A model generated the notes under the pieces. The model made no database searches, had not been told where the DNA came from, and worked only from the letters and a program-made list of their open reading frames with translations. From Trochalopteron elliotii (lineage: Eukaryota; Chordata; Aves; Passeriformes; Leiothrichidae): a DNA stretch of 64,000 nt. A program made the translations under genes and the position numbers. The first letter of the stretch is position 1. Every line of letters starts with the position of its first letter. The stretch is taken from positions 1 through 64,000 of the forward strand of contig JANPWX010020134.1 of NCBI GenBank assembly GCA_024734555.1, in the 5' to 3' direction. Shown piece after piece: positions 11,301-23,561 of the stretch.

Positions 11301-12400
11301 CCTGCTGCTGTGACCTGGTGTCCCCTCCCAGCTCTGCTGCCACCTTGATGTCTCCAGGGTGGGTGATGTCCCGTGGGAAGTGGCTTGGTAGTCCCAGATC
11401 CAGTGTGTCACCCTTGTCCGAGCAGCAGTGGGGACACTTGGGGGTGTGTTGTGGCAGGTGGGGCCACCCAGAAAGGACACAAGGCAGAGGGACACGGGAC
11501 ACAGGGGTGCAGGGACACACGGACAATGGATACAAGATAGTGGGGACACAGGGCCACGGGGACGTAAGGCTATGGGGACAGAGGGCTCTGGGGACACAGC
11601 TATAGGAACGCAGGATCACAGGGTCATGCCATGGGGACACACATGGGGACACCCACGAATCCATAGGGATTTGGGTTCATGGGAACACACACAGATCCAT
11701 AGGGATTTGGGTACATCAACATACACATGGATCCATAGGGATTTGTGTCCATGGCGGGGACACACCCCTGTATCCACAGGGATTTGAGTCCGTGGGGACA
11801 CAGGTGCAGGGATCCATAGGGCTTTGGGCCCATGGAAACACATGTGAATCCATTAGAATTTGAGTACATTAGGATACACATGAGTCCATAGGGGTTTGGG
11901 TCAACGGAGACACACACACACAGATCCATAGGGACATGGTACCATGGAGACACAGGCACAGACCATAGGGACATGGGTCCATGGAAACACATGTAAATCC
12001 ATTGGGATTTAGGTTTATTAGGACACACACAAATCCACAGGGATTTGGGCCCATGGAAATACATGTGAATCTATTAGAATTTGAGTACGTTAGGGTACAC
12101 ATGGGTCCATAGGGATTTGGGTCCATGGAGACACAAATTCATGGATCCATAGGGATTTGGGTCCATGGGGCCACACACACACAGATCCATAGGGACATGG
12201 CACTATGGGGACACACACGGACCATAGGGACATGGGTTCGTGGAAACACACGTGAATCCATTGGGATTTGGGTCTATTGGGACACACACGAATCCTTAAG
12301 GATTTGGGTCCATGGGAACACGCACTCCAGGGTCCGTAGGACTTTGGGATCATGGAAACACAGGAATCCACAAGGATTTGGCTCAATGGAAACACCCCCC
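11300..12400 (+). repeat. Intergenic minisatellite upstream of the CYLD-like gene
   Basis: From about 11500 the sequence turns into variants of 'ccatagggatttgggt' plus 'ccatggggacacacac', at irregular 36-48 base spacing, running to about 12390. 11300-11500 is plain GC-rich spacer. I see no gene on either strand. Confidence 0.8.
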
Positions 12401-12604
12401 GCCCGCCGCCCCTCACGCAGCTCCCGCCTCCCCCAGGGCCGGCCGGGGGCGGGGCTTGCTGTGAAACCACGCCCTCTCTCCGCCTTTTTACCCCGCCCTT
12501 CACTCCTATTGGCCGTCGGCCTCTTCTCGCCGCTTCCCATTGGCTGCTGGGCCTCGCGCGCGCCCGGACGCGGAAGTGCCGGGGCCGGAGCGGCGGCGGA
12601 GACG
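12400..12604 (+). promoter_or_regulatory. CpG-rich promoter and non-coding first exon of the CYLD-like gene
   Basis: GC box 'gggggcgggg' at 12445-12454, inverted CCAAT boxes (ATTGG) at 12508-12512 and 12539-12543, and an ETS-type 'cggaagtg' at 12571-12578 lie in a CpG-dense block. A splice donor GTGAGG at 12605 follows, so the untranslated first exon probably ends at 12604 and is joined to the exon starting at 14459. Confidence 0.7.
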
Positions 12605-12699
12605 GTGAGGGGAGGGGGGAGGGGTCGAGCTCAAATCCCGCTCAGAGCCTTGGGAATGGGGATTTATTCCCATAAAGCGGGGGAAATTGGGAATATTTT

Positions 12700-13450
12700 G
12701 GTTTAAATGCCCGGGTTTCGCTTGGGTTTGATGAGGACAAGAGTTTATTGCTGTGTTTCCGCGCGGAAAATGGTTTATTTGGGGGTTTTAGTGAGGAAAT
12801 TAGTTTATTGTTGTTTATTTTCATGAGAAAAGCTGTTTATTCTTGGGGTTTGGCGAATAAAGTTGTTTATTCTCTGGGTTTTTTTGATGAGAAAAAGGGT
12901 CTATTCCGGGGTTTTGATGACGAAAAGAAACTGCTTTTGTTTTTTTCGAAAATGAGGAACAGGATTTATTTGTAGTTTTTGGCGAGGAAAGTGGTTTGTT
13001 TTTGCGTTTTTCTTGAGGAAAAAAAAAGTTCATTTTTGGCTTTTGAGAAAGAAAATGGTTTATTTGTGTGTTTTTGATGAGGAAAATAACTTATTCTTGC
13101 AGGGTTTTGATGAGGAAAATGGTTTATTCTTGGGGTTTGATGAATAAAATGGTTTATTCTTGCTTTTTGATGAGGAAAATTGTTTGGTCTTGCGGGTTTT
13201 GTGATAAAAAGGTGTGGGTTTTTTGCTTTTTATGAGGAAAATGGTTTATTTATGTGGTTTTGATGAGAGAAGTGGTTCATTCTGGAGCGTTCATTGGGAA
13301 AATGGGCTTGATGAGGAAACTTTATTCTTGGTAATTTTTATGAGAAAAACAGGTTTTTTGGGGGGATTAGGTAAATTAAATAGTTTATTTGGGGAATTTC
13401 ATCAGATAAATCAATTAATTTTGTGCTTTTAGTGAGGTAAAGGGTTTGTT
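12700..13450 (+). repeat. AT-rich degenerate minisatellite in intron 1 of the CYLD-like gene
   Basis: Roughly twenty copies of 'tgatgaggaaaatggttta' plus 'ttcttggggtttt', about 35-40 bases each, drift gradually in sequence. The remainder of the intron (13450-13960) is AT-rich and includes 'atttgcat' and 'attcatgag' near 13815-13843. Confidence 0.8.
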
Positions 13451-13964
13451 TTTAATTTTTTGGTTTTTATTCTCCCTTTCTTCACATTGAAACAAAAATT
13501 TTGGATCCTGATTTTCCATGGAATCATCAAAGGAGAGATAGGGAAGGGTAAAAAGTGGAATTTAATGAGTGGAATTTAATTACTACTGGAATTTAAATAC
13601 GAGAATGTAACTACTGGAATTTAACTGGAATTCTACCAGTTGAATTAAACTACTGGAATTTTAGCTACAACAATTTTTGGAGTTTAGCTAAAAAAAATAA
13701 GCACCAAAATATATTTTGGCTTCCAAATACTTGCATTTCTTTCAGTATAAATTATTTAATAAATAAATAAATATTTGCTAGGAAAGCTGGAGATCTTTAG
13801 TACCTCAAGAGATGATTTGCATATGATTTAAATATTCATGAGCTGTGGCAACACCGAGGAGCTGCAGCGCCAGAGTTGGGAATCCCTTTTCCAAGGAATT
13901 TTAAAAGGCAGGATTGATCCTTTGCCTCACTCCCATGAGTAAGGAAAGAAAATGTGGAATTTAA

Positions 13965-14145
13965 TTAGGCTGGACAGTGTTAGAACAGGTTGGACCAGCT
14001 GGAGCAGCCTCTCCATCCCTGGAATTATTCCAGGTGTGGTTGGATGGAGCTTGAAACAACCTGGGATAGGGGAAGGTGTCCCTGCCTGTGGAATGAGATG
14101 ATCTTTAAGGTTCCTCCCAACCCAAATCATTCCATGTGTTTTTTT
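13965..14145 (+). mobile_element. CR1 LINE 3' end fragment
   Basis: Reads 'ctggagcagcctctccatcc', 'ggttggatggagcttgaaac', 'ctttaaggttcctcccaacc' and ends in a T-run at 14140-14154. It sits just upstream of the first coding exon of the CYLD-like gene. Confidence 0.8.
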
Positions 14146-14469
14146 TTTTTTTTTGTACAACCTCATGCTGGGAGGGTTTAGTGGAGAAGGCAGAGCTGGA
14201 CTTTTCCCATGGAAACACAGTGAGGGAAACAGGGCTGAGCAGGAATGTGGGACACCGGGTTAGATGGAATCTTGAATCACCACCAGGGTGATTAAACCCC
14301 TGGAAAAAGGGAGCAGCGAAGCTTTGGGAGTCACTCAAACTCATCTGGGCGAGGCCTCGAGCGCGGGGTTGGATCCAAAACCTCTTCCAGCACCAGATTC
14401 TTCGGGAATTCTGCTCCAACACTCACAAATCTCCATTCTGTGACCTCTCCCAACCCAGGGGAACCCGCC

Positions 14470-17400
14470 ATGTCCAACCTCCGTCCTCCGGCAGCGGACG
14501 GGAATTGCTTCTACATCCTGATGGAGGACTGTGCCTATGGAAACAAATACTTCCAGGCTGGCAACTTGTGCTTCTGCAGCGAGAGGAGCTACCTGAGGAA
14601 TTTTTCCGAGGACGGGCCTCCGGCTTGCTTCCTGAAGGTCATCATGCTGGACGACAGCTCCACGGTCACCATCAACCTGGAGATCCTGCAGCCCCTGCGC
14701 CAGGAGGCCGCCGGGTTCCTCCTGGCCATCGGGAGCCACAGCGAGCGCTTGGATTTGTTCCTGGAGAGGCTGAGCCTGGAAGGAGCTCTCCGAGCCGTGC
14801 CGGGTCAAAACGTGCTGGTGGAGGTGGAGAGGGAATTTTTCCCGGGAGTCGTGCGCTACGTTGGGAGCATCTACAAGCCCAGCTTGGCTGTGCTGACTCC
14901 GGTGTTTTTCGGGGTGGAATTGCAGGTAAGGGGTGGTGCCCCAAAAGCAGCGAATTCCTCGTTTTTCCTTGAAATTTCTGTGTGTCACATCCCTTCCTGG
15001 CATGTTTGCAGGGAGAGGGGGAAAACAGAGGGAAAAGCGACGGATCCTACCACGGCACCGAGTACTTCAAGTGCAAGAGGAACTGTGGGATCTTCCTGCC
15101 CTTCAGCAAAATCCAGTTTATTCCCACATCAGGCAATGATGACGGGAAGCAGAAGGTGGGAAAACAGGACACAGAGGAGGTGGTTCCCGTCAAAGTGGGA
15201 GATGCTGTCAGCTTCTATGTGGATGAGATTCCCACCAAAGGAATTGCCATGGCAGTTTACAGGGAAGGGAACCAGTGGTTCGTGAAGGTTTGCCCGGTAA
15301 GAGCAGCTTTTCCATGGATTTTTTTTTGAGATTTTAAAGGAAAAAAATCACATTATGGTTGGACGTGAAAGAGAAGTAGGAAGGAACATCCAAAAGGGAT
15401 GTGAGGTTCTGTGCAAACTTTCCAGGCTTGTTTAAAAAAAAAATTCTTCACATTCCAGTGTTTAGCTGATGGATTTTTCCCTAGCTGATGGATTTTTTCC
15501 ACTCCTTTCAGGAAGAAGAAGGAACAACTGACATTTTCAGGGAAATCCCCATGGATTCTGTTGTGAAGGAGAGCTTGCAAAGTAGGTGATCTTTGGATGT
15601 GTCTCTCTTGATCCCGTTCTGGGGGAATTTGGAATTTATTCCCTCTCTGCAGGGAGCTGAAATTCCAGTAAAACCTACAGCTTGTCTTAGTGGATCAGGA
15701 TTTATGGAAAAATCCCAAGTTGCACACAAAGCTAAAGCTTGAGTCCCTGTTGTCAGGAAGGAGAGTCTGATGGTAGCAGAGAATTCCCTCAGGGAAGAGG
15801 CACCACTGGTTAAAAAGTCTTTAATTCAGCTGTAAAAGATGGAGCAGGAGCTTCATCCTGGTGGGAAAGGCTCAGGTGCCAGCAGCAGTGGTGGGAATTG
15901 TCAGAGAAGACAAGAAATTAGTGGAAAAATTAGGAAATAACCCCCCTGTTGCCATTCCAGTAGTCTGGGAAGGGCTAGATGAGCTCCAGGGCCAACAAGA
16001 GCTTGGAATGCGAAGCTTTGAGCAGGGAAACAAGGAGCAGGATCATTCCCTCTCATCCTGTCAGACCAGCTTGGACACACTGGGAATTACACCTTGTCCC
16101 TGGTGCTCAGCTTCCTGCTTGTGTGTGTAGCCTGGAATTTTCAAAATAGACCTGGAATTTGATCCAGGGGATCGAATTCCCACCTCTCCTGATGTTTTGT
16201 GTTGCCCATCAGGTTTTTTCCCAACCTTCGAGTCCGACGGGGGCTTTGGAAAACCAAACCCAATGAAACGAGAGATCAGCAAGAGCAGCGAGGAGGGGGA
16301 AGGTGGGAATTCCCCCCTGGAAGTGAATTCCATGGTCCAGATTACCTTGGACAAAGGGAATCAAGTCTCAGGAATCATCCGCTGGTTGGGCTACCTGCCC
16401 CAAATCAAGGACAAAATGGCTGGAGTTGAACTGGTGAGGCTGGAAAGCTGGGAAAGGACCTGGGAGTGCTGGTGGCAGTGTCCTGAATATGGAGGGTGGA
16501 ATTTTGGGATCCCCAGGTACAGGATATTGAGGGGCTGGAATGGAGCTGGGAAGGGTCTGCAGCACCAGGAGCAGCTGGGAGGGCTCATCCTGGAGAAAAA
16601 GTCGCTCAGGAAGAACCTTCTGCATCCCTACAATTCCCTAACAGGAGGGTGGGGCCAGGTGGGAATTGGGCTCTGCTCCCAGGGAACAAGGGAGAGAACA
16701 AGAGGAAACAGCCTCAAACTGCTCCAGTGGGCATTTAGGTTGGATATTGGGAAAATTCCTTTATGGATGGGGCTGTCCAGCCCTAGCACAGCTGCCCAGG
16801 GCAGGAGTGAGGTCCCCATCCCTGTGGATGTGGCACTTGGGGACACGATCTAGTGGTGGCCTCAGCAGCGTTGCATTGCTAGACTCGATCTCAGATCTCT
16901 TTCCCAACCACAATTCCATAAATCCCGCTCTCAGCCTCGTCTCTGGTGCTGTTTTCCCAGGATGAAGACAAGGGGGTCACAGCTGGAGAGTGGCTGGGCA
17001 AGTTCTACTTCCACTGTGCCCCAAAACGTGGCCTCTTTGTGAGGCTGAATTCCTGCCAGCCTGACGTGCGATTCCAGAGCTTTCCCGACTCTGACCTATC
17101 CCTGGGGGATTACAGTGAGTCTTCTGGGAAGCAGGAAAACAGGGCTGGGATGGGAGAAGGATGTGGAAAAACCCCCGTGGGCAGCATTTCTTCCCTTTCT
17201 TCCAGTGTTGTTTTTTTGGTGTTTAACTCTCACCACATCTTTGGCTGGATTAACTCAATCCCAGAGGTGTTTTCCAGCCTAAATGATTCCTTAGGGAATG
17301 TCCCACAAGTCTGAAAAGTTGGATTGAGAAGCCACTTGAGGTCTGAGAGTTATAGACTCACCTCAGAATTTTGAGCCATCAAGGAAGGGCAGAGTTGACC

Positions 17401-20400
17401 CAGATTGAGAAGGTGAAGGCAGTTCCTTTTCTTGCAGGAGGACAAGTTCTTTCAGAGGGTCCAGAGAGTTTTCCTCCCCTCAGGAATGAGGCAGCAGTCC
17501 GTGTTCTCCAAGGGCGGATGAAGGGCATCCAAGGCCATTGTAATTCCTGCTACATGGATGCAGCTCTCTTCAGGTAAGGACCTGCTTGGGTGGTGCAGGC
17601 TCCTTAAATGAATGGCATTTTAAGTGAGCAAAGCCCCAAATTGCAGCACTTCCCTGGATTTCCAAGTTGGCTGGAAGTTTACCTGGTGTAGAGCAGGATG
17701 TAACTGTGTGGAGATGCAACCTCCAGGCTGCTTTTTGATCTCCTTCCCAAATCCAGCAGGTTTTCCAGTCCTGAAGACCCCCTGTACCCCTGTGTCTGTC
17801 ATTCAGGCTGCTGAGACCTCGTAGCTTTCCGAATTTGGACTGTGCTGACTCTGTCCCTGGAAGTTTTGGCTGGAATCATTCCAAAGAACCCACCCCAGGA
17901 GGTCCCAACTTCCCTGCTTGGAGAGGAAAAGACTCAGTGGTGCCCTTCCCTGAGCAGTTTTGGCTGCAAAGTAGGAATTTCCTTCTCCCTGAGCTGTTTC
18001 CTTTGCTTTCTCCCAGTGTTCATTGTTCCAGATGTGCCTCACTGTGCAGATGTGCTTCCCTCACCTCCCTGTAATTCCATGCATGGAATGTTGAGCATCA
18101 AAGCCATTGAGTGTCACCAGCCACCACACTTTGATATTCCAGCTGTTGATTCCAAGCCCTCAAACCCATCCCACTCTTCCCACAGCCTCTTCTCCTGCAC
18201 CTCTGTGCTGGACTCCATGCTCTTCATGCCCTTCCCACTGTGTGACAGGAATGTCCAGGGAATTCTGCGGGATGAGATTGTCAATCCCCTCCGAAGGTGA
18301 GTGTAGGGAATGCTGGAAGTTGTCCCATTTGCCTTCATTCCTTTCCCTGCTGCCCTGAGGGTGGTACCTGGCACTGAGGGAAACCTGGCAGCCACATCCA
18401 AAGGTGTTCAGGACAAGGAGGAATGGTTTTAAACTGACAGATTGTGGATTGAGATGGGATATTGGGAAGGAATTTTCCATGTAAGGGTGGTGAGGCAACT
18501 CTGCCTGAAATACCAGGCTCCAAATTCCTTTGGGAATCACTCATGGGAAAGGTTTTTTAAACACTGAGGCTGGACAGGGGCAGGACTTCTGGAATTAACA
18601 GGGATGTTGGTGGATCAAAGCACCAGGGAGAGGTGGTGGCTTCCAGAGGGACACAACAGTAAAGTCTTGGAGTGTCCTTGCTGCTTTGAAGGGAAGCAAG
18701 GAAGGGAATTTGGGAAGGGTCTGGAGCACCAGGAGCATCTGAAGGAGCTGAGGGGCTCAGCCTGGAGAAGAGGAGGCTCAGGGGGAACCTTCTGTGTCCC
18801 TAAAATTCCTTGACAGTGGAGTCAGATGGGATCAGGATCTGCCAGGACATAGGGAATGGCTTCCCACTGCCAGAGGCAGAGTTAGATGGGATATTGGAAA
18901 TAAATTCTTCCCTAGGAGGGTGGGGAGGCCCTGGAATGGAATTCCCAGAGAAGCTATGGCTGTCCCATCCCTGGAAGTGTCTCCAGGTTGGATGGGGCAT
19001 GGAGCAACCTGGTCTCATTGGTGGCATCCTTGCCCGTGGCAGGGGATTGAACTGGATGAAGTTTCAGGTCCCTTCCAAGCCCAGCCATTCCATGATTTCC
19101 CTCACCTGCAGCTGGTTGTTGTTCCCAGGACTGGCTTTGTCAGGGCCAGCAGCGTGATGCACCTCCGGGAGCAGCTCACAGACAAAGGCCAGTGCTCCAG
19201 CTTTACCAATGCTGAGAAAGGTGAGGAGCTCCCTGGAGCCTTTCCCCAGCTGCTTCCCTGTGTTTTGCCTCATCCAGCCACCAGCTGGCAAATTCCCTTT
19301 GTGCTTCTCCCAGGAATGTGCTTCAATTAGGTGCTGATGTTAATCGATGTAAAAATGCACTTGTAAAATTCTTTCAGCTTTTAAAACTCTCTGTACCCTC
19401 AGAGCCCCTTCCAGTGCCTGAAGGGACTCCAGGAGAGCTGGAGAGGGACTTTGGACAAGGGATGGGGGGACCAGGACACAGGGAATGGCTTCCCACTGCC
19501 AGAGGGCAGGGACAGATGGGATATTGGGAAGGAACTTCCTCCCTGTGAGGGTGGTGAGGAGTTGGAATGGAATTCCCAGAGAAGTTGTGGCTGCCCCATC
19601 CCTGGAATTGTCCAAGTCCAGGCTGGATGGAGCTTGGAGCATGCTGGGATTGTGGAAGGTGTCCCTGCCCATGGCATGGGGCTGTAATTCCATGATCTTG
19701 AAGGTCCTTTCCCACCCAAACCATTCTGGAATTCATGAAAGTGCAATATCTGAAGGCTGCTTGGCATTTTCCACGTTCCCTTTGGGATTTGTGCCTTAAC
19801 CAAGTGCTCTCAGCCTTTATCCCAACTGTCCCCTAACCTGAAAAGGAAATTCCAGGTCCCTGGAACGCTGGCTCATGTTTATCTGGCAGCTCTTGGATGC
19901 AGTGGCACAAGGCAGCTCCTGGCATGGTCTGATCCATCCTTTCCTCTCACTCTCCAGATCCTGAGGAGTTCCTCAATCTCATAATGCAGCATATCCTGGG
20001 AATTGAGCCACTATTGAAACTCCAGTAAGTTTCCACAGCTGAGGGATACAATTCCCAAGGCCAGGCTCATTAATTTTCCACCTCAGAACCCCGGGGGGTG
20101 GGGGGGTCATTTGTCCCTTTCCACCAAAGGTTTTTGGAATCACAGCTCTGAGTTTTGCACAGCTCCTTCTGCTTTCTCTTAAGAACAGCCTCTGATCCTG
20201 CTTGTGATTTTCCAATTCAGGCAAAGACTTCTGAGCTCTCCCTGGAGGGTGCTGCCTTCAGAAAATCAGGATAAAAACCTTGTGCCATCCTCAGGGAGAG
20301 AGCCAGAAGGGGTTTGGGAAAGGTGATGTCTGACTTTAGGGCAGATCCAGCAGCATCCGACAGCCTTTGGATGAATTTGGGATGTGTCCAGGCTGCCAAG

Positions 20401-23400
20401 CTGGCTCAGCTCCCACAGCCTCTCAAAACAGGCAGCCCATGGATGCAGTCCCAGTTTTTTGGGGACTCTACAAAGAGGATGAGAGGCTGGAGGAAGCCAA
20501 AAATAACTGTGCTGTTTGTGAGCACAGAAAGGGAATTGTTGGGATTTCTGTGCTCCTTTGTGGAGCCGCCGCTCGAGCCGTGGATCGTGGAGTGCTGGGA
20601 AAGGCCGAGCACAAAGAGGACTCTGTGCTGCAGCTCCCCTGCATGGGGTCATCCCAAGGAAATCCTTTCCCTGCTTTCTTTAGGGATTGTGGGAGATCTG
20701 CACACAGATCTGCTCACCTTGAGTTTGGCTTTTTGGATGTTTTTTTTAATTAATAATTCATCGAAGCATCCGTTTGTCAATTTAAATATTAAATTATCTT
20801 TTGGATTTGTATTGAGGGGAAATGGAATTTTGCTTATAGGATGTGCTGCTCCAAAGGGATAATGAGGCCAAAATTCCTACTTACCTCCTGCTCCCCTGCC
20901 ATAAATTTGGTATTTTGGGGTGGAAAAAGTGTTTTGTGTTGCACCAAACCACTCCCAGTGCCTTGAGCCCAGGAACTCTTCCAGGACAAACCTTGGGAAA
21001 CTCCAATTTTTGTGTCACCACATCCCCAGTCCCATGAGCTCTCCTTGCAGGTCAGGAGGCCAGAAGGAGCATGAGTGTTACTGCTACCAGATATTTATGG
21101 ATAAACAGGAGGATTTGGTGGTTCCTGATGTGCAGCAGTTGGTGGAACGCTCCTTCTTGTCCTCAGATCTGAAGCTGGTGGAGGTGAGTCCAGTTTCCTT
21201 CTGCTTTCCTGCTTTTCTTGCTTCCCAAAATACCTGTGAGGCCTTGGATGTTTTATATCCAACACTGAATCCAGGCATCACTTAGGATAAGGCCTCTGCT
21301 TTCCCTGTTTCCCTTTTGTCCTGTGAATAATGACAGCAAATTTAGAGGAAAAATCTCTGTGATTTGGCTCTTCTGGCAGGGTGACTCCTTTCCTTTTTTT
21401 TTCCCCCAGATCCCATCTTGCTTCATTATCCAAATGCCACGTTTTGGGAAGGAATATAAAATGTTCAGCAAAATCATCCCTTCCTTGGAGCTGGATATAA
21501 CAGATCTGCTGCTGGACAGTGAGTGATGGATGATGGGCTGTGAGCAACCAGCTCTGGGCTCTCTGGGGTGGGATTCTTCTTCCTTTGAGCCCCAGTTTGG
21601 GCAGGACAAGCTGGATTTTAGGTGGGATCTGGAGGAGACACTCCCTCTGAGCTCTGTTTCCCTGGCAGGTCCCAGGGAATGCTGCCTGTGTGGAGATGTT
21701 GCCACTCTGGAATGCTCTGAGTGTTTTAACGACAAGGTGTTTGCAGCCACGGGCCTGAAGCAGTTCTGCAGCTCCTGTTCCATACAGGTATTCCATGGAT
21801 ATTCCCAAAATCCACCTTGGAAGCTGTCAGTGGGATGAACCCTCCCAAAATCCCCACATTTCTCTGCCTGTCCCTGCAGCTGCTCATGTTGGGCATGGAG
21901 CAGCCTTTTTCTGAGGGTCATTCCCACCAGGAGCTAGAGGTTGTGAACCCTCTGCTTACACAGAGCCTAAATAATAATGGAATCATAGAAAAACTTGGAT
22001 TGGAAAGGACCTTGAAGCTCATTCCAGTTCCACCCCCTGGATGCTGCTCACTATCCCAGGTTGCTCCAAGCTCTGTCCTACCTGACCTTGGACAATTCCA
22101 GGGATGGGACATCCACAGCTTCCCTGGACAACCTGTTCCATAAATAAGGTGTAATCCTGCAGGAACTGAGTGCTGATCCCTCCCTGCTGCCTCTCCATGA
22201 GCATTCCCACAATTTCTGCCTCTTGGAGGGTGGCACGCTCCCATTTCAGCTTCCTGCTGCCAGGCTGTTCCCACAAGGCAAGCAGGGAGCAGGGCAGGCA
22301 CATCAGCAGAGAATAAATTGGGAATCTGACCTCTTCCCCCTCTTCCTGGCAGTCCAGGGCCAGTCCTGCCAGTGCCACCCTGTCCCCTCTCCTCAGGTTC
22401 ACTCCCATCACCACCGCAAAGGGCACAAACCTCGGAGGCTGCACATTCCAGAGGAATTCCAGAGCTGGAGTGCCCGGGGCTGCCAGCAGGTGCCGCGGGA
22501 GAAGCTGGAGCTGTTTGCAGTGCTCTGCATCGAGACCAGTCACTACGTGTCCTTTGTGAAATATGGCCCTGGGAATGAGCACTGGATGTTCTTCGACAGC
22601 ATGGCCGACCGGCACGGTGAGGGAATGGGAATGGGATCTGGGAATGGGATCTTGGAATGGGATGTGGGAAGCTGCCAGATGCTCACTCCACCTTTTCCTC
22701 TCAAGTTCTCCTATTTAGGCTTTCTCTGGATTTGGTTTTCTTTTAATTAGATTCCAGAGGGGCCAAGCCAAGCAGGTGGGAGTTTGTCCAGGTGCTTCCA
22801 GCTTGTGGTTGTGGTCAAAAAAGGGGTTTGGGATCCCAGCCCAGCTGGTTCAGCTTGTGGGCACAGATTGTTCTCCTGGCTTTCCCCACTGTGCTTTGAG
22901 CACAGGATCATGGAATGGTTTGGGTTGGAAGGGACCTTAAAACTCATCCAGTTCCAATCTCTGCCATGGGCACCTTCCACTATCCCAGGTTGCTCCAAGC
23001 CCAGTCCAAGCTGGCCTTGGACACTTCCAGTGATCCAGGGTCAGTCAAAGCTTCTCTGGGAATTCCATTCCAGGGCCTTACCACCCCCACAAGGAAGAAT
23101 TCCTTCCCAATATCCCATCCATCCCTGCCCTCTGGCAGTGGGAAGCCATTCCCTGTGTCCTGCCCCTCCATATCTTGTCCAAAATCCTTCTCCAGCTCTC
23201 CTTGAACCCCTTTAGGTTGAGTGGTCTCCCCACATCCATCCTCTTCCAGTGCTTTTGGCCTCCACATCTCCCAGCTGACTCTGCATGACTCTTGAGTGTG
23301 CTGGGATCTGCTGGAGCTGTAGGAACTCATCCCTTTGGGATCTGGTTTGGGACTTGGCTCCTCCTTTCCACCTTAGGTGGCGAAAACGGCTTCAACATTC

Positions 23401-23561
23401 CCACGGTGACGCTGTGCCCGGAAGTTGCCAAATACCTGGACTTGCCCTTGGCTGTGCTGGCCCTGGAGCAGCCTCGGGACATGGATGGGGTGGCCAAACG
23501 CCTCTTTTGTGATGCCTACATGTACCTGTACCAGAGCAGGAAAATGGCACTTTACAAGTGA
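14470..23561 (+). CDS. CYLD-like ubiquitin carboxyl-terminal hydrolase (CYLD paralogue)
   Basis: Deubiquitinase of the CYLD family, which trims Lys63/Met1 ubiquitin chains in NF-kB signalling. Coding exons: 14470-14925, 15012-15296, 15512-15581, 16213-16433, 16961-17114, 17438-17573, 18186-18296, 19129-19220, 19958-20024, 21051-21183, 21410-21518, 21669-21787, 22397-22616, 23377-23561; 2358 nt, 785 residues. ATG at 14470 has a good context (cccgccATG). CAP-Gly domains lie at about 110-195 and 300-385, with a degenerate one between (about 210-247). The USP core starts near 425: catalytic Cys433 (GHCNSCYMD), His700 (ETSHYVSF) and Asp718 (FFDSMAD). A zinc-binding B-box-like insert (CCLCGD, CSECF, CSSCS) is at about 612-651. 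It ends in MALYK, close to CYLD. Human CYLD is 956 residues; the difference is mainly a short linker between CAP-Gly 2 and 3, where CYLD carries its TRAF2-binding and IKK-phosphorylated segment. This and the synteny mark it as a paralogue, not the CYLD orthologue. Confidence 0.88.
16530..16900 (+). mobile_element. CR1 LINE 3' end fragment
   Basis: Contains 'gggtctgcagcaccaggagc', 'ttaggttggatattgg', 'gtggatgtggcacttgggg' and 'gatctagtggtggcctcag'. Lies in the intron between the exons at 16213 and 16961. Confidence 0.75.
18400..19100 (+). mobile_element. Two adjacent CR1 LINE 3' fragments
   Basis: 18400-18500 is a short piece ('gaatggttttaaactgac', 'gagggatattggg'-like). 18690-19100 is a fuller copy, from 'tggagcaccaggagcatc' through 'ggaatggcttcccactgcc' and 'ctggaatggaattcccag' to 'cattccatgat'. 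The exon at 19129 starts just downstream. Confidence 0.8.
19395..19745 (+). mobile_element. CR1 LINE 3' end fragment
   Basis: A forward copy runs from 'agccccttccagtgcctg' through 'ctggagagggactttggac' and 'ttgtggctgccccatccc' to 'ccaaaccattctggaattc'. It is close in sequence to the copy at 18690-19100. Confidence 0.85.
21975..22145 (-). mobile_element. CR1 LINE 3' end fragment, reversed
   Basis: The plus strand starts at the CR1 tail ('atggaatcatagaa') and reads back through 'ttgctccaagctctgtcc' and 'caattccagggatgggac'. Confidence 0.8.
22900..23275 (-). mobile_element. CR1 LINE 3' end, reversed
   Basis: The plus strand reads 'atcatggaatggtttgggtt', 'ttgctccaagcccagtcc', 'gggaagccattccctgtgtc' and 'ctccagctctccttgaac', a continuous reversed CR1 3' end just before the last coding exon (23377) of the CYLD-like gene. 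Confidence 0.85.

Noticed and set aside
11500..12500. Several overlapping open frames with repeating Pro-Lys/Asn-Pro-Tyr-Gly peptides
   Set aside because: The peptides simply translate the minisatellite. There are no splice or promoter signals and no family likeness.
14470..23561. Simple assignment to CYLD itself, or to a CYLD pseudogene
   Set aside because: The N-terminus and linker differ from CYLD and the locus is different. It is not a pseudogene because introns are intact, frames join and the active site is kept.
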